Source: Arcticibacter svalbardensis MN12-7
Lineage (GTDB): Bacteria > Bacteroidota > Bacteroidia > Sphingobacteriales > Sphingobacteriaceae
Reading direction: 5' to 3'
Assembly: GCF_000403135.1 (NCBI RefSeq)
Contig: NZ_AQPN01000051.1
Coordinates: 1-55,131, forward strand
DNA: 55,131 bases
Below, piece after piece: positions 1-8,784 of the stretch. Numbering within the stretch: the first letter of the stretch is position 1; each line of letters starts with the position of its first letter. The notes under the pieces are model-generated. The model ran no database searches, was not told the origin of the DNA, and worked only from the letters and a program-made list of their open reading frames with translations. Both the position numbers and the translations under genes were made by a program.

Positions 1-93
1 GCAGCACTCCACCGGATTCCTGAAGACTGGATGGAGCCCGCCTTTGAAAAACTAAATGCAACTAAAGATTGTGAGGAGAAAATCGATCTATGA
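1..93 (+). CDS. C-terminal end of an unidentified protein (partial)
   Basis: An open frame enters from the left edge and ends at a TGA at 91-93. The last 30 codons give a charged, partly helical tail that includes RIPEDWMEPAFEKL. The stop overlaps the ATG of the next gene (ATGA), so the two are probably translationally coupled in one operon. Transglutaminase-like genes of this type often follow an ATP-grasp or alpha-E protein gene, but this tail is too short to assign to either. Confidence 0.6.
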   Translation, partial: AALHRIPEDWMEPAFEKLNATKDCEEKIDL

Positions 94-935
94 AGTTTAA
101 GGTAACATCCGAATTATCCTATCAGTTCAACTCCCCGGGAACATTAATCCTAAACATTCATGCACTCAGAACTCCAGATCAAACCGTGCTGGAGGAGCTT
201 CATCAAGTTGAACCTTATTTTAAGTCTCAGGAACTGGTATCAGCTCATGCTGAAAACAGGTTTATCAGGATTGAAATTGATACACCTTCACCCATTCATA
301 TTAAGTATGAGGCCCTTATAGAGAACGCAACTGCTTTCATACCAGCATCCGAACTCTATGAAGTACAAGTAAAAGATATGGATGCATTGGTGTTATCTTA
401 TTTGAATCCAAGCAGGTATTGCCAGTCTGATAAACTCTATCGCCTGGCAAATAACATGTTTGGCTATATTGATGGCGCTTTCAACAAGGTTTTGGCACTT
501 ACCGACTGGATTTATTACAACGTGGAATATTTAAGTGGATCTACTAACTCTCAGACCTCTGCCTACGATACTGTTACGGAACAAGCTGGTGTATGCCGTG
601 ACTTTGCACACTTAGGCATCGCCTTATGCAGGGCGTTAACTATTCCCGCCAGGTATTTCACCGGGTACTCCTACAAGCTTAGCCCTCCAGATTTTCATGC
701 CTGCTTTGAAGCCTATTTAGGGGGCAAATGGATTATTTTTGATGCCACCAAACTATGTCCGCTAAATGGTCTGGTTAAAATTGCTACAGGAAGAGATGCT
801 GCAGATACGGCCATTGCCAGCATCTTTGGTGATGTATTATTTACATCGATCCAGGTAGGATGCGAAATAGCGGATGAAAATTTTGTTCCTTTTCAGTACG
901 ATAAGGCTGATCTGAAGGGACTTGCGTATCTCTGA
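90..935 (+). CDS. transglutaminase-like cysteine protease family protein
   Basis: This 281-residue protein has an N-terminal beta-rich region (about 1-100) and a transglutaminase-like core (about 140-235). The catalytic triad is visible: Cys169 in GVCRDFAH, His203 in DFHACFEA and Asp218 in IIFDATKL. No signal peptide or membrane segment is seen, so it is probably cytoplasmic. Bacterial members act as peptidases or amide-bond enzymes, and the substrate cannot be told from sequence. It overlaps the preceding gene by four bases, which suggests a shared transcript. The ATG start is fixed by that overlap. Confidence 0.88.
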   Translation: MKFKVTSELSYQFNSPGTLILNIHALRTPDQTVLEELHQVEPYFKSQELVSAHAENRFIRIEIDTPSPIHIKYEALIENATAFIPASELYEVQVKDMDALVLSYLNPSRYCQSDKLYRLANNMFGYIDGAFNKVLALTDWIYYNVEYLSGSTNSQTSAYDTVTEQAGVCRDFAHLGIALCRALTIPARYFTGYSYKLSPPDFHACFEAYLGGKWIIFDATKLCPLNGLVKIATGRDAADTAIASIFGDVLFTSIQVGCEIADENFVPFQYDKADLKGLAYL

Positions 936-979
936 AAATTACAGTTAAACTATAAGTCGTCTGATCTGTTCATCCTAAA

Positions 980-2623
980 ATGAAAAGATATATAACCTTT
1001 ATTGGAGTGGCACTCATCACCCTGGTGATTGCCTCTCTTTTATACTTAAAGTTCAGAAAACTGGATGATTTTGAACCCCAGATTAAAGGGAAACTTCAAA
1101 AGCTTGTACATGATGCCTCCAAAGGCCTCTATCGGCTGGATATAGAAAAAATAAATGCCGATATCGTCGGTTCTAAGGTAATTTTTAGCAATGTGAACAT
1201 TAGGTATGATTCATTAGTCTACGTGAAGCTCAGGGCAGCTAAACAAGCTCCTGCAGATGTCTTTAACATTCATTTGAATTCCCTTGCTTTGGATGGAATA
1301 ACTCCGGAAGATTTAATCCGCAAAAAGGATATCCATCTCAACATTCTTTTAATCGAAAAGCCTGTCGTTCACGTGTACCATCATCAGCTTGATTATGAGC
1401 GTCCTAAGAAAGAAACCAGCGTTTATGATGTGGTGCACAAAGAAATTGGAAGCTTTGCATTGAATTCCCTTGACCTCAAACATGTGGAATTTATTTATCA
1501 TCATGTGGCTTCCAAAGTGCAAACCAGCTTTAAAGATTTGAATGTCAGCCTCAAAGATATTCTCATTGATTCTAAAACTCAATCTGATACTACCCGTTTT
1601 CTGTATGCTAAAGACGCAACCCTGTCTTTAAAGGATTTTAAACATAAAACGGCTGATAGTCTGTATAATTTTAAGCTGGACAGTATCACTATCCTGGCTG
1701 CAAAAAATGAGGTGCAGATTCAGTCGCTCAGAATGGAGCCCCGCATAAGTAAGGCTGACTATCCTAAAGTGCTTAAATCAAGGAAGGACCGCTTTGATAT
1801 CTTAATTCAGCATGTGGTTTTAGAAAATATAAACTGGTGGGCATTGCTTGCCGATGAAGGGATTTATGTGGACCATGCTTTCCTGTCTAAAGGCAAGATC
1901 GAAGTTTACACAGACCGTACCCTTCCCAGCAATGAAACTAAACTGGGTAATTATCCGCATCAGCAATTGTTTAAAACGGACCTTCCCATTGGGATCAAAA
2001 AAATAGATGCGGCTGACTTTGATATTTCCTATATTGAACGGAATCCCAAGACGTTGAAAACCGGAGGACTAGATTTTATCAGCACCCAAGCCACCCTAAC
2101 CAACATCACCAACATCCCTTCCTGGATTAAAAAAGATGAGCAGTTTAAAATCGATGCTACCACTCGTTTTATGGATGAAGGCAAGCTGAAGGTTGGTTTT
2201 CGCTTTAATCTCAGGCGACAAAAAGAGGGCATATTTTCAGTTTCCGCTGAGATGGGCCCCATGTCGGGCCTTAAGTTGAATAAAGCCACCATTGGATTAG
2301 CAGCTGTTGAGATCAAGCAAGCTAACTTTACTCATTTAAAGGTAGATATAAATGGAAATAATGTGGAAGGAAAAGGGAAAATTTTAGTAACTTATTCCGA
2401 TCTTAAAGTTGATGTGTTAAAAAAAGATGACAAGGGTAAGTTCAAAAAGCGAGGTTTGATTACCTTTATTGCCAACAACTTTAAAATTAAACAGCAGAAT
2501 CCCAAGAAGGGTGAAAAAGCGAAGGCGGTGAATGCCTATTACAAAAAGCCGCCCGAAAAATCTTTTTTCGCTCTGATCTGGAAAACGATTTTTGCAGGAG
2601 TTAAGGAGTCTGCGGGACTATAA
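980..2623 (+). CDS. AsmA-like inner-membrane-anchored protein of unknown function
   Basis: This is a 547-residue protein with one N-terminal membrane helix (about residues 4-24) followed by a long periplasmic part. That part alternates hydrophobic and polar residues, as in beta-rich AsmA/DUF748-type proteins thought to bridge the envelope or move lipids. Repeated phrases such as SLALDGI, LDLKHVEF and LENINWWAL fit repeated beta segments. The C-terminal 80 residues are strongly basic (many Lys). No enzymatic motif is seen. The gene follows the transglutaminase gene by 44 bases and precedes the oxidoreductase by 23, so an operon is possible. The AsmA-like label is inference from architecture. 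Confidence 0.6.
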   Translation: MKRYITFIGVALITLVIASLLYLKFRKLDDFEPQIKGKLQKLVHDASKGLYRLDIEKINADIVGSKVIFSNVNIRYDSLVYVKLRAAKQAPADVFNIHLNSLALDGITPEDLIRKKDIHLNILLIEKPVVHVYHHQLDYERPKKETSVYDVVHKEIGSFALNSLDLKHVEFIYHHVASKVQTSFKDLNVSLKDILIDSKTQSDTTRFLYAKDATLSLKDFKHKTADSLYNFKLDSITILAAKNEVQIQSLRMEPRISKADYPKVLKSRKDRFDILIQHVVLENINWWALLADEGIYVDHAFLSKGKIEVYTDRTLPSNETKLGNYPHQQLFKTDLPIGIKKIDAADFDISYIERNPKTLKTGGLDFISTQATLTNITNIPSWIKKDEQFKIDATTRFMDEGKLKVGFRFNLRRQKEGIFSVSAEMGPMSGLKLNKATIGLAAVEIKQANFTHLKVDINGNNVEGKGKILVTYSDLKVDVLKKDDKGKFKKRGLITFIANNFKIKQQNPKKGEKAKAVNAYYKKPPEKSFFALIWKTIFAGVKESAGL

Positions 2624-2646
2624 TTGAATTTAAATAAATTAAAAAA

Positions 2647-3663
2647 ATGAGCCAACCAATCATTACAGGAATCATGTCTTATGGCATGTCGGGAAAGGTA
2701 TTTCATGCTCCTTTTATCCAGTCAAATACGCATTTTCAGTTACGGGGTGTTACCGAAAGGACAACTAAGAAAGTGAAGGAGGTCTATCCTGATGTGATTA
2801 GCTACGATACCATTGAGGAGTTGCTTGCTGATCCCAAAATAGAGTTAGTCATCGTCAATACCCCTAATAATACCCATTATGAGTTCGCCAAAAAGGCATT
2901 GGAAGCGGGGAAACATATCGTTGTGGAAAAACCTTTTGCTGCCAGTTCAGAGGAAGCAATGGAACTGTTCGAACTGGGTCGATCAAAGGGATTAAGGGTG
3001 CTGGTGTACCAAAACAGAAGATGGGATTCGGATTTTAACTCCGTAAAATCAGTACTGGAAAGTGGTAAATTGGGCACTCTGATCGAGATTCATTTTCGTT
3101 ATGATCGGTATAGAAGTGAAATTAGCAAAAAATCGTTCAAGGAATTGCCTTTGCCGGCAAGTGGTTTAACGTACGACCTCGGCCCGCATCTGGTAGATCA
3201 GGTCATAAGTATGCTGGGTAAACCGGAATCATTCCATAAGTCTACCGGGATATTTAGAAAAGGTTCCCAGGTAGATGATTATGTTAATTTCCATTTCAAG
3301 TATCCGGGAAGCCTGAATGTTTTTGGTACAGCAAGTCTGCTAACCGCAGCACCTTTGCCTGCATTTGTGATTCATGGTACTAAGGGTACCTATATCAAAG
3401 TGAGAGCTGACGTTCAGGAAGATCAGTTACTGGTTGGAACTTTGCCAACAGCTGCAGATTATGGGATTGAAAAGGAGGGAGCGGAAGGTCAGTTGACCAC
3501 TATTAACGATGCAGGGAAAACTATAGTAGAATACATTCCATCTTTAAAAGGAAATTACAGCCGTTTATTTGATGCTATCTACAATACGATTCGTAAAGAT
3601 GTTCCTTATCCGATCACAGAAAATGATATTATGCTGCAAATGCAGATCCTGGAATCGAAATAA
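2647..3663 (+). CDS. Gfo/Idh/MocA family NAD(P)-dependent oxidoreductase
   Basis: This 338-residue protein has an N-terminal Rossmann domain (about 1-120) and a C-terminal alpha/beta domain. The family motif EKPFA lies at 94-98, and the conserved histidine region YDLGPHLVDQ at about 177-186. The N-terminus MSYGMSGKVFHAPFI is the form seen in the YvaA/YdgJ-like branch, whose members oxidise or reduce sugars or polyols such as inositols. The specific substrate is not predictable. It is cytoplasmic with no signal peptide. A strong hairpin follows at 3720-3767, so it is probably the last gene of its transcript. Confidence 0.9.
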   Translation: MSQPIITGIMSYGMSGKVFHAPFIQSNTHFQLRGVTERTTKKVKEVYPDVISYDTIEELLADPKIELVIVNTPNNTHYEFAKKALEAGKHIVVEKPFAASSEEAMELFELGRSKGLRVLVYQNRRWDSDFNSVKSVLESGKLGTLIEIHFRYDRYRSEISKKSFKELPLPASGLTYDLGPHLVDQVISMLGKPESFHKSTGIFRKGSQVDDYVNFHFKYPGSLNVFGTASLLTAAPLPAFVIHGTKGTYIKVRADVQEDQLLVGTLPTAADYGIEKEGAEGQLTTINDAGKTIVEYIPSLKGNYSRLFDAIYNTIRKDVPYPITENDIMLQMQILESK

Positions 3664-3719
3664 AAGCTTCATCTCTGTATAACAGATTTTATATAATACT
3701 ATAATGACACTATAAATAG

Positions 3720-3767
3720 TCCATGTTGAGTCCGTGTTTTGCTGCAAAAACACGGACTCAACATGGA
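3720..3767 (+). terminator. 21-bp perfect hairpin, likely transcription terminator
   Basis: The arms TCCATGTTGAGTCCGTGTTT and their exact complement close over a short loop at 3741-3746. The stem is 21 bp with no mismatch and is followed by an AT-rich run (ATTTATTATACTTT). It sits 57 bases after the oxidoreductase stop. The stem is long for an ordinary terminator, so a different palindromic element cannot be excluded. Confidence 0.7.
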
Positions 3768-3829
3768 TTTATTATACTTTCATGCTAAATTCTATTAGAT
3801 TCATTTATGAATAATATATTAGAATTAAT

Positions 3830-3843
3830 AAGTGTGAACACTT
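3830..3843. promoter_or_regulatory. short palindrome upstream of the DUF4142 gene
   Basis: The site reads AAGTGTGAACACTT, a 6-bp dyad with a two-base centre, 41 bases before the ATG of the DUF4142 gene. It could be an operator for a dimeric regulator. Only the symmetry is seen. Confidence 0.25.
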
Positions 3844-3884
3844 AACACAGTAAAGATGTTACCCGTAAATTAACCCATTTTGAC

Positions 3885-4487
3885 ATGAAAAAGCTATCCT
3901 CCGTCCTTCTTTTTATGGCTTTAATAGTCACAAGCTGTAGCAATAATTCATCCTCAACCAATCAGGAAGGATCTGATAGTACTACTCAAAATTCCTCCTT
4001 AGACCGTAACGACAGAAGTTTTTTATATAAAGCCGCTAACTCTTCCATGATGGAGTTTGAACTCAGCAAGATGGCATTGGCAAAATCAAGGAATGAACGA
4101 ATTAAATCCTTTTCTTCAATGCTGATGAATGATCATACAGATGCGGAAGAAGAATTAAGAACAATTGCCAGTCAGAAAGGCCTTGCGTTGCCCACTTCAT
4201 TAACTGCAGGTAGTAAGAAAGAGGTCGACAAATTGCAAAAGAAGGATGGGGTACAGTTCGATAAAGATTATATAAAAGTTGTTCTTTCATCGCATCGGAA
4301 GGCTGTGAGAGATTTTAAAGAGGCGACAAAGGATACCGAGGACTCAGATGTGAAAGATTTTGCGTCCCGCACTCTTCCAATATTAAATATGCATCTCGAT
4401 TCCGCTAATGCTATAAATAAGGGGGTAAAAACCTTCGTAGAGCCCAATAACATTACAGAAGGGATGAAAACTAATCCTTTGAAATAG
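3885..4487 (+). CDS. DUF4142 domain lipoprotein
   Basis: This 200-residue protein has a lipoprotein signal peptide (hydrophobic 4-16, lipobox VTSCS with Cys18). A Ser/Asn/Thr-rich linker of about 30 residues follows, and then a helical DUF4142 domain (about 45-185) with the typical stretch LAKSRNERIKSFSSMLMNDH. DUF4142 proteins are predicted four-helix-bundle envelope proteins that resemble ferritin-like folds, and their role is unknown. It should be anchored in the outer or inner membrane. It is convergent with the lipid kinase gene, only two bases apart. Confidence 0.88.
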   Translation: MKKLSSVLLFMALIVTSCSNNSSSTNQEGSDSTTQNSSLDRNDRSFLYKAANSSMMEFELSKMALAKSRNERIKSFSSMLMNDHTDAEEELRTIASQKGLALPTSLTAGSKKEVDKLQKKDGVQFDKDYIKVVLSSHRKAVRDFKEATKDTEDSDVKDFASRTLPILNMHLDSANAINKGVKTFVEPNNITEGMKTNPLK

Positions 4488-4489
4488 AC

Positions 4490-5374
4490 CTATTCTGCCT
4501 CAGGAGGCGGTACAAGAAGAGTTAAACAGGAAGGTATAATTTCAGCCTGTATTTCTCTTACTTTTCCTATTATTTCGCCGTCAACTTGCAAGGTGGTTAA
4601 TTTGGAAGCATGAATGTGTAATTTGCTGCAGCTGTGCACCTGTACATATTCGGAGGTTTGCAGTTTATTTCTAAACATCTTCCAGGCAATGGATAAAAGC
4701 TTGATTCGGGGGAAGGGTTTTACCACAACGAGCTCAAATTTACCATCATCAATCTTTCCAACAGGGTTAATTACGGCACCTGTGCCATATTTTGATGCAT
4801 TTGCAAATGTTAGTGATACGGCATGAAGTTTAATCTTTTTGCCGTCTATTTCGATGATAAACTTGTTTTTCTTGATCAGGAAGACTTCCCTGAAAAGGTA
4901 TTTTGCATAAATCCAGAGACCTCTTGCCGGGTCTTCTTCAAAGCGCTTTACAATTCGGGCATTTAAACCTACGTCTGCCAGGTGAATGCACACTTTATTA
5001 TTGATTTTTAGTACATCGATATGCTGCTCAACTCCATCTGTGAGTAAACTTAGGGCATAATCTATTTTATTGCCAATTTTAAGTTCACTGGCCATTCCAT
5101 TTGCTGATCCGGTAGGGATTATAAGCAGCGGTAAAGGAGTTTTGTGAATTAATGAGGCAATCAGGTTTATTGTTCCGTCTCCACCTGCAGCGGCAAGTAT
5201 ATCCGGTTTATAGTGATTGATTTTTTTAAGAATTTCTTTTTCTAAAATAGTTTCCGGGAGGTCGTAAATTAGGTATTCATAGTTTTTATTTTCAGCATCT
5301 GACTGAATTATGGTTTTAAGATTTTCCTCCAGACGACTTCCCGATTTGGTGTTTACTACAAATAAAACTTTCAC
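4490..5374 (-). CDS. diacylglycerol/lipid kinase family protein (YegS/BmrU-like)
   Basis: This 294-residue protein carries the signature of the family: GGDGTIN at 64-70 for nucleotide binding, PTGSANGMA at 87-95, and a C-terminal beta-sandwich with LQVDGE near 265. Members phosphorylate diacylglycerol, sphingoid bases or other lipids using ATP, and this one is probably membrane associated but lacks membrane helices. It lies downstream of the MerR regulator gene on the same strand with a 35-base gap, so co-transcription is possible. The lipid substrate is unknown. Confidence 0.88.
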   Translation of the reverse strand: MKVLFVVNTKSGSRLEENLKTIIQSDAENKNYEYLIYDLPETILEKEILKKINHYKPDILAAAGGDGTINLIASLIHKTPLPLLIIPTGSANGMASELKIGNKIDYALSLLTDGVEQHIDVLKINNKVCIHLADVGLNARIVKRFEEDPARGLWIYAKYLFREVFLIKKNKFIIEIDGKKIKLHAVSLTFANASKYGTGAVINPVGKIDDGKFELVVVKPFPRIKLLSIAWKMFRNKLQTSEYVQVHSCSKLHIHASKLTTLQVDGEIIGKVREIQAEIIPSCLTLLVPPPEAE

Positions 5375-5409
5375 AGCTAGATGCGTTATGTTTAACGACG
5401 TTTACGTCT

Positions 5410-5745
5410 TTATAACTGATCCTTAACCTCTAACAAAAACTTTTTCAACTTTTCAAGTGAATCAATTACTTTCTGATTCTCTTTAATTTCAGTTTTATTT
5501 GTTTTTAGATGGTCTTTAGCTCCGGATAGGGTGTAGCCTTTATCTTTTACCAAATGAAAAATTATTTTAAGATTTTCAACGTCTTCCGGGGAGAACAACC
5601 TATTGCCTTTTTTGTTCTTTTTAGGTTGGAGGATTTCAAATTCACGCTCATAAAATCTTATCTGTGAGGCGTTAACCTGAAACATTTCAGTAACTTCCCC
5701 CATGGTGTAATAGAGTTTGGTAATTTCTCTTTCTTTGTATGGCAT
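5410..5745 (-). CDS. MerR family transcriptional regulator
   Basis: This 111-residue protein starts at the ATG at 5745 (MPYKERE). A TTG two codons upstream would lie inside the promoter box and is rejected. A winged-helix MerR domain occupies about 10-80, with YYTMGEVTEMFQVNASQIRF followed by the Glu-Arg wing. The C-terminal part is a short coiled coil, and no effector-binding domain with metal-ligand cysteines is seen. The same short MerR form recurs in Bacteroidota next to housekeeping genes. It is divergent from alaS. Confidence 0.87.
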   Translation of the reverse strand: MPYKEREITKLYYTMGEVTEMFQVNASQIRFYEREFEILQPKKNKKGNRLFSPEDVENLKIIFHLVKDKGYTLSGAKDHLKTNKTEIKENQKVIDSLEKLKKFLLEVKDQL

Positions 5746-5748
5746 ATA

Positions 5749-5756
5749 CAAATGTA
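5749..5756 (-). promoter_or_regulatory. -7 promoter element (TACATTTG) of the merR gene
   Basis: On the minus strand the sequence TACATTTG fits the Bacteroidota consensus TAnnTTTG exactly. Only three bases separate it from the ATG of the MerR gene, so the transcript should begin at or next to the start codon (leaderless). No clear -33 TTG was located at the expected distance. Confidence 0.6.
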
Positions 5757-5830
5757 GTACGAATTAGCAATATTTGACAGGAGTTTCGCCGAATAATGAA
5801 TTGTAATATTTCAAAATCCAAATCTGCTAT

Positions 5831-5838
5831 TAACTTTG
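5831..5838 (+). promoter_or_regulatory. -7 promoter element (TAACTTTG) of alaS
   Basis: TAACTTTG followed by C fits the Bacteroidota -7 consensus and ends 18 bases before the alaS ATG. A TTG at 5801-5803 is too far upstream (27-base spacer) to be a convincing -33 element. The box contains the TTG that an automatic caller could take as an upstream start of alaS, which argues against that start. Confidence 0.6.
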
Positions 5839-5856
5839 CAAGCAAATAAGTATAGG

Positions 5857-8490
5857 ATGACAACGAAGGAAATCAGAAATGGATTTTTAGATTTTTTTGC
5901 AGGAAAGGGCCATCAGGTAGTGCCATCTGCGCCAATTGTGGTAAAGAATGACCCTACATTGATGTTTACGAATGCGGGAATGAATCAGTTTAAAGATATA
6001 TTTCTTGGTGAAGCAGCCGTAAAATATCCCCGTGTGGCTGATACGCAACGCTGTTTGCGGGTTTCGGGTAAACATAACGATCTGGAAGAAGTGGGAATTG
6101 ATACCTATCATCATACCATGTTCGAAATGCTGGGAAACTGGAGTTTTGGTGACTACTTTAAAGAAGATGCAATTGCCTGGAGTTGGGAATTGCTGACTAA
6201 AGTATATGGAATAAACGAAAATCAAATATATGTTACTGTATTCCAGGGCGATGAAAAAGAAGGCTTGCCTAAAGATCAGGAAGCTTATGATTTCTGGAAG
6301 AAATGGATTGCAGAAGACCGCATTTTGCTTGGTAATAAGAAAGATAATTTCTGGGAAATGGGCGATACAGGACCATGTGGACCGTGCTCCGAAATCCATG
6401 TGGATTGTCGTCCAGATGAAGAGCGTGCTGCAGTAGATGGCAAAACGTTGGTTAATGCGGATCATCCACAGGTTATTGAGATCTGGAATAATGTATTTAT
6501 GCAGTTTAACCGGCTCAAGGATGGTTCTTTGCAAACGCTTCCTGCACAACATGTGGATACGGGAATGGGGTTGGAGCGACTGGTACGCATCCTTCAGGGT
6601 AAATCATCTAATTATGATACAGATGTATTTCAACCACTAATTTCCTTTATTTCTAAAGAAAGTGACATCCCTTATCACCAGGGAGAAAGTGTGGCAAAGA
6701 CTGATATTGCGATGCGGGTGATGTCCGATCATATCCGTGCTATTGCATTCGCAATAGCAGACGGCCAGTTGCCATCAAATGTGAAAGCTGGATATGTGAT
6801 AAGACGGATACTTCGACGCGCTGTACGGTACGCATATAGCTTCCTTGAATTTAAAGATCCATTTATTAATAAACTGGTACCTATTTTGGCTGAGCAATTT
6901 GACGGGGTTTTCCCAGAGTTAAAGGCGCAGCAGGATTTTGTACAGAAGGTGATTCTGGAAGAGGAAATTTCTTTTTTAAGGACCCTTGCCGCAGGGATCC
7001 AGCGTTTTGAAAAATATAGTTCTACGGATCAGGTGGTAGAAGGCAACTTTGCATTTGAGTTGTACGATACATTTGGGTTTCCTATCGACCTGACTGATTT
7101 GATGGCGCGGGAAAATGGAATGACCGTTGACATGGAAGGCTTTTCTAAGGCCTTAGAGGCTCAGAAGGCTCGTTCAAGGGCTGCAACTGTTGTTGATACG
7201 TCGGATTGGATTAACGTTAATCCGGGTGACTCCAATGAGTTTGTGGGGTATGACCTTTCGGATGCACCTGCACAGATATTGAAGTACAGAAAAATTTCTT
7301 CGAAGGGCAAAGAGCAATACCAGTTAGTATTAGACCGGACACCTTTTTATGCGGAAAGTGGCGGACAGGTGGGCGACACAGGCGTATTAGTTGCTGAAGA
7401 CGGTCAAGTGATCCGGATTACGGATACCAAAAAAGAAAATGCGTTGTTCATTCATTTTACTGATGAACTTCCTTCTTCCTCTAACCTGGAGGGTGTCTTT
7501 TCTGCAGTTGTAGATGCCGATAGAAGGACATATATCAAGAGTAATCACTCGGCGACACATCTTTTGCAGGCGGCTTTGCGCCAAGTGCTGGGTACACATG
7601 TTCAACAAAAAGGCTCGCTGGTTAATGCAGATACTTTACGGTTTGACTTTTCGCACTTTGCAAAGGTTACGGATGAAGAGTTGGCACAGGTTGAAGCAAT
7701 AGTTAATAAAAAGATCCGGGAAAATATTTTCTTGAAAGAAGAGCGGAATGTTCCTATTCAGGATGCTGTTAAAAGGGGCGTAACGGCATTGTTTGGCGAG
7801 AAATACGGTGAATTTGTACGGATCATAACCTTTGATGAGGCCTATTCAAAGGAACTTTGTGGAGGCCTGCATGTTCAGGCAACTGGCGAAATAGGTTCCT
7901 TTAAAATAGTGTCGGAGAGTGCTGTTGCAGCAGGAGTGAGGAGAATTGAAGCGATTACAGGTCTTGGTGCAGAGCAATATTTTATTGACCAGACGCATCT
8001 TTTAAACCAGATCAAGGCGCTGTTAAAAAACCCGAAAGACCTTTCCAGGTCAATCGAATCTTTGTTGGAAGAGAATACTCTCCTTAAAAAGGAGATTGAG
8101 AAAAGTGTATTTGAACGGGTAGCGAACCTGAAAGATGAGTTAGCTGCTAAAGCTCAAAATATTAATGGGATCAATTTTATAGCGCAGCGTATTGACTTTG
8201 CTCATCCTGATGCAGTAAAAAACCTGGCTTTCTCTTTAAAGGAGATGGTAGAAAACTTATTTCTTGTACTTGCCTCGGAAGAAGCTGGTAAACCTGGTTT
8301 AACCGTTATTATCTCTGATAATTTGGTGAATACAAGAGGTCTGAATGCAGGAAACATTGTTCGTGAACTTGCTAAAAATATTCAAGGTGGAGGTGGAGGT
8401 CAACCTTTTTACGCAACTGCTGGTGGTAAGGACAGTTCAGGTTTGGATAAAGCACTACTACAGGCTAAGGAGCTTATCAGTAAAGCTTAG
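5857..8490 (+). CDS. alaS: alanine-tRNA ligase
   Basis: This 877-residue enzyme charges tRNA-Ala with alanine. The order is a class II catalytic domain (1-240), tRNA recognition (240-460), the editing domain with the zinc-site residues His564, His568 (HSATH), Cys668 and His672 (CGGLH), and a C-terminal coiled coil and dimerisation domain ending in a Gly-rich GGGGGQPFYATAGG. Spacing matches the E. coli enzyme closely. The ATG at 5857 (MTTKEIRNGF) is preferred over the in-frame TTG at 5836, which lies in the promoter box. It is divergent from merR and followed by a hairpin terminator. Confidence 0.98.
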   Translation: MTTKEIRNGFLDFFAGKGHQVVPSAPIVVKNDPTLMFTNAGMNQFKDIFLGEAAVKYPRVADTQRCLRVSGKHNDLEEVGIDTYHHTMFEMLGNWSFGDYFKEDAIAWSWELLTKVYGINENQIYVTVFQGDEKEGLPKDQEAYDFWKKWIAEDRILLGNKKDNFWEMGDTGPCGPCSEIHVDCRPDEERAAVDGKTLVNADHPQVIEIWNNVFMQFNRLKDGSLQTLPAQHVDTGMGLERLVRILQGKSSNYDTDVFQPLISFISKESDIPYHQGESVAKTDIAMRVMSDHIRAIAFAIADGQLPSNVKAGYVIRRILRRAVRYAYSFLEFKDPFINKLVPILAEQFDGVFPELKAQQDFVQKVILEEEISFLRTLAAGIQRFEKYSSTDQVVEGNFAFELYDTFGFPIDLTDLMARENGMTVDMEGFSKALEAQKARSRAATVVDTSDWINVNPGDSNEFVGYDLSDAPAQILKYRKISSKGKEQYQLVLDRTPFYAESGGQVGDTGVLVAEDGQVIRITDTKKENALFIHFTDELPSSSNLEGVFSAVVDADRRTYIKSNHSATHLLQAALRQVLGTHVQQKGSLVNADTLRFDFSHFAKVTDEELAQVEAIVNKKIRENIFLKEERNVPIQDAVKRGVTALFGEKYGEFVRIITFDEAYSKELCGGLHVQATGEIGSFKIVSESAVAAGVRRIEAITGLGAEQYFIDQTHLLNQIKALLKNPKDLSRSIESLLEENTLLKKEIEKSVFERVANLKDELAAKAQNINGINFIAQRIDFAHPDAVKNLAFSLKEMVENLFLVLASEEAGKPGLTVIISDNLVNTRGLNAGNIVRELAKNIQGGGGGQPFYATAGGKDSSGLDKALLQAKELISKA

Positions 8491-8524
8491 TTTTTATCGC
8501 TGAAAAGAACTTATATTTTTTTTG

Positions 8525-8559
8525 GAATCCTCAAAATACTAGCGGTATTTTGAGGATTC
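8525..8559 (+). terminator. hairpin terminator after alaS
   Basis: The arms GAATCCTCAAAATAC and GTATTTTGAGGATTC form a perfect 15-bp stem with a 5-base loop (TAGCG), followed by TTTATATT, 34 bases after the alaS stop. The core of the arms recurs in the hairpin at 17221-17266. Confidence 0.75.
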
Positions 8560-8667
8560 TTTATATTATGCTATTTCTACGGTTTTTTAATATGAGTGTT
8601 ATCTGTGGGAAAGTACCTGCTTATGAATTAATACACTAAGTCATCTAGTCTTTGCACCACGTAAAGA

Positions 8668-8784
8668 ATGGAAAATACTATGGAGAAATTCATCACCTTC
8701 ATCATTATCAGCAACAAGAAAGAGGCTTTACAATTATGGGATGTTACCTTTCGCTCAATCCAGAAAAGTTATAATATCAATTAA
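8668..8784 (+). CDS. possible 38-residue small ORF
   Basis: An ATG at 8668 opens a 38-codon frame (MENTMEKFITFIII, then KKEALQLWDVTF) that ends at 8784 and overlaps the end of the convergent OmpA-family gene by eight bases. An imperfect promoter-like CTAGTCTTTGC at 8649-8659 lies just upstream. No family is recognised. It may be a gene fragment or chance, and only conservation in relatives would settle it. Confidence 0.25.
   Translation: MENTMEKFITFIIISNKKEALQLWDVTFRSIQKSYNIN

Noticed and set aside
5836-5856. Upstream TTG start for alaS
   Set aside because: It lies inside the TAACTTTG promoter box, so it is probably not transcribed as coding sequence.
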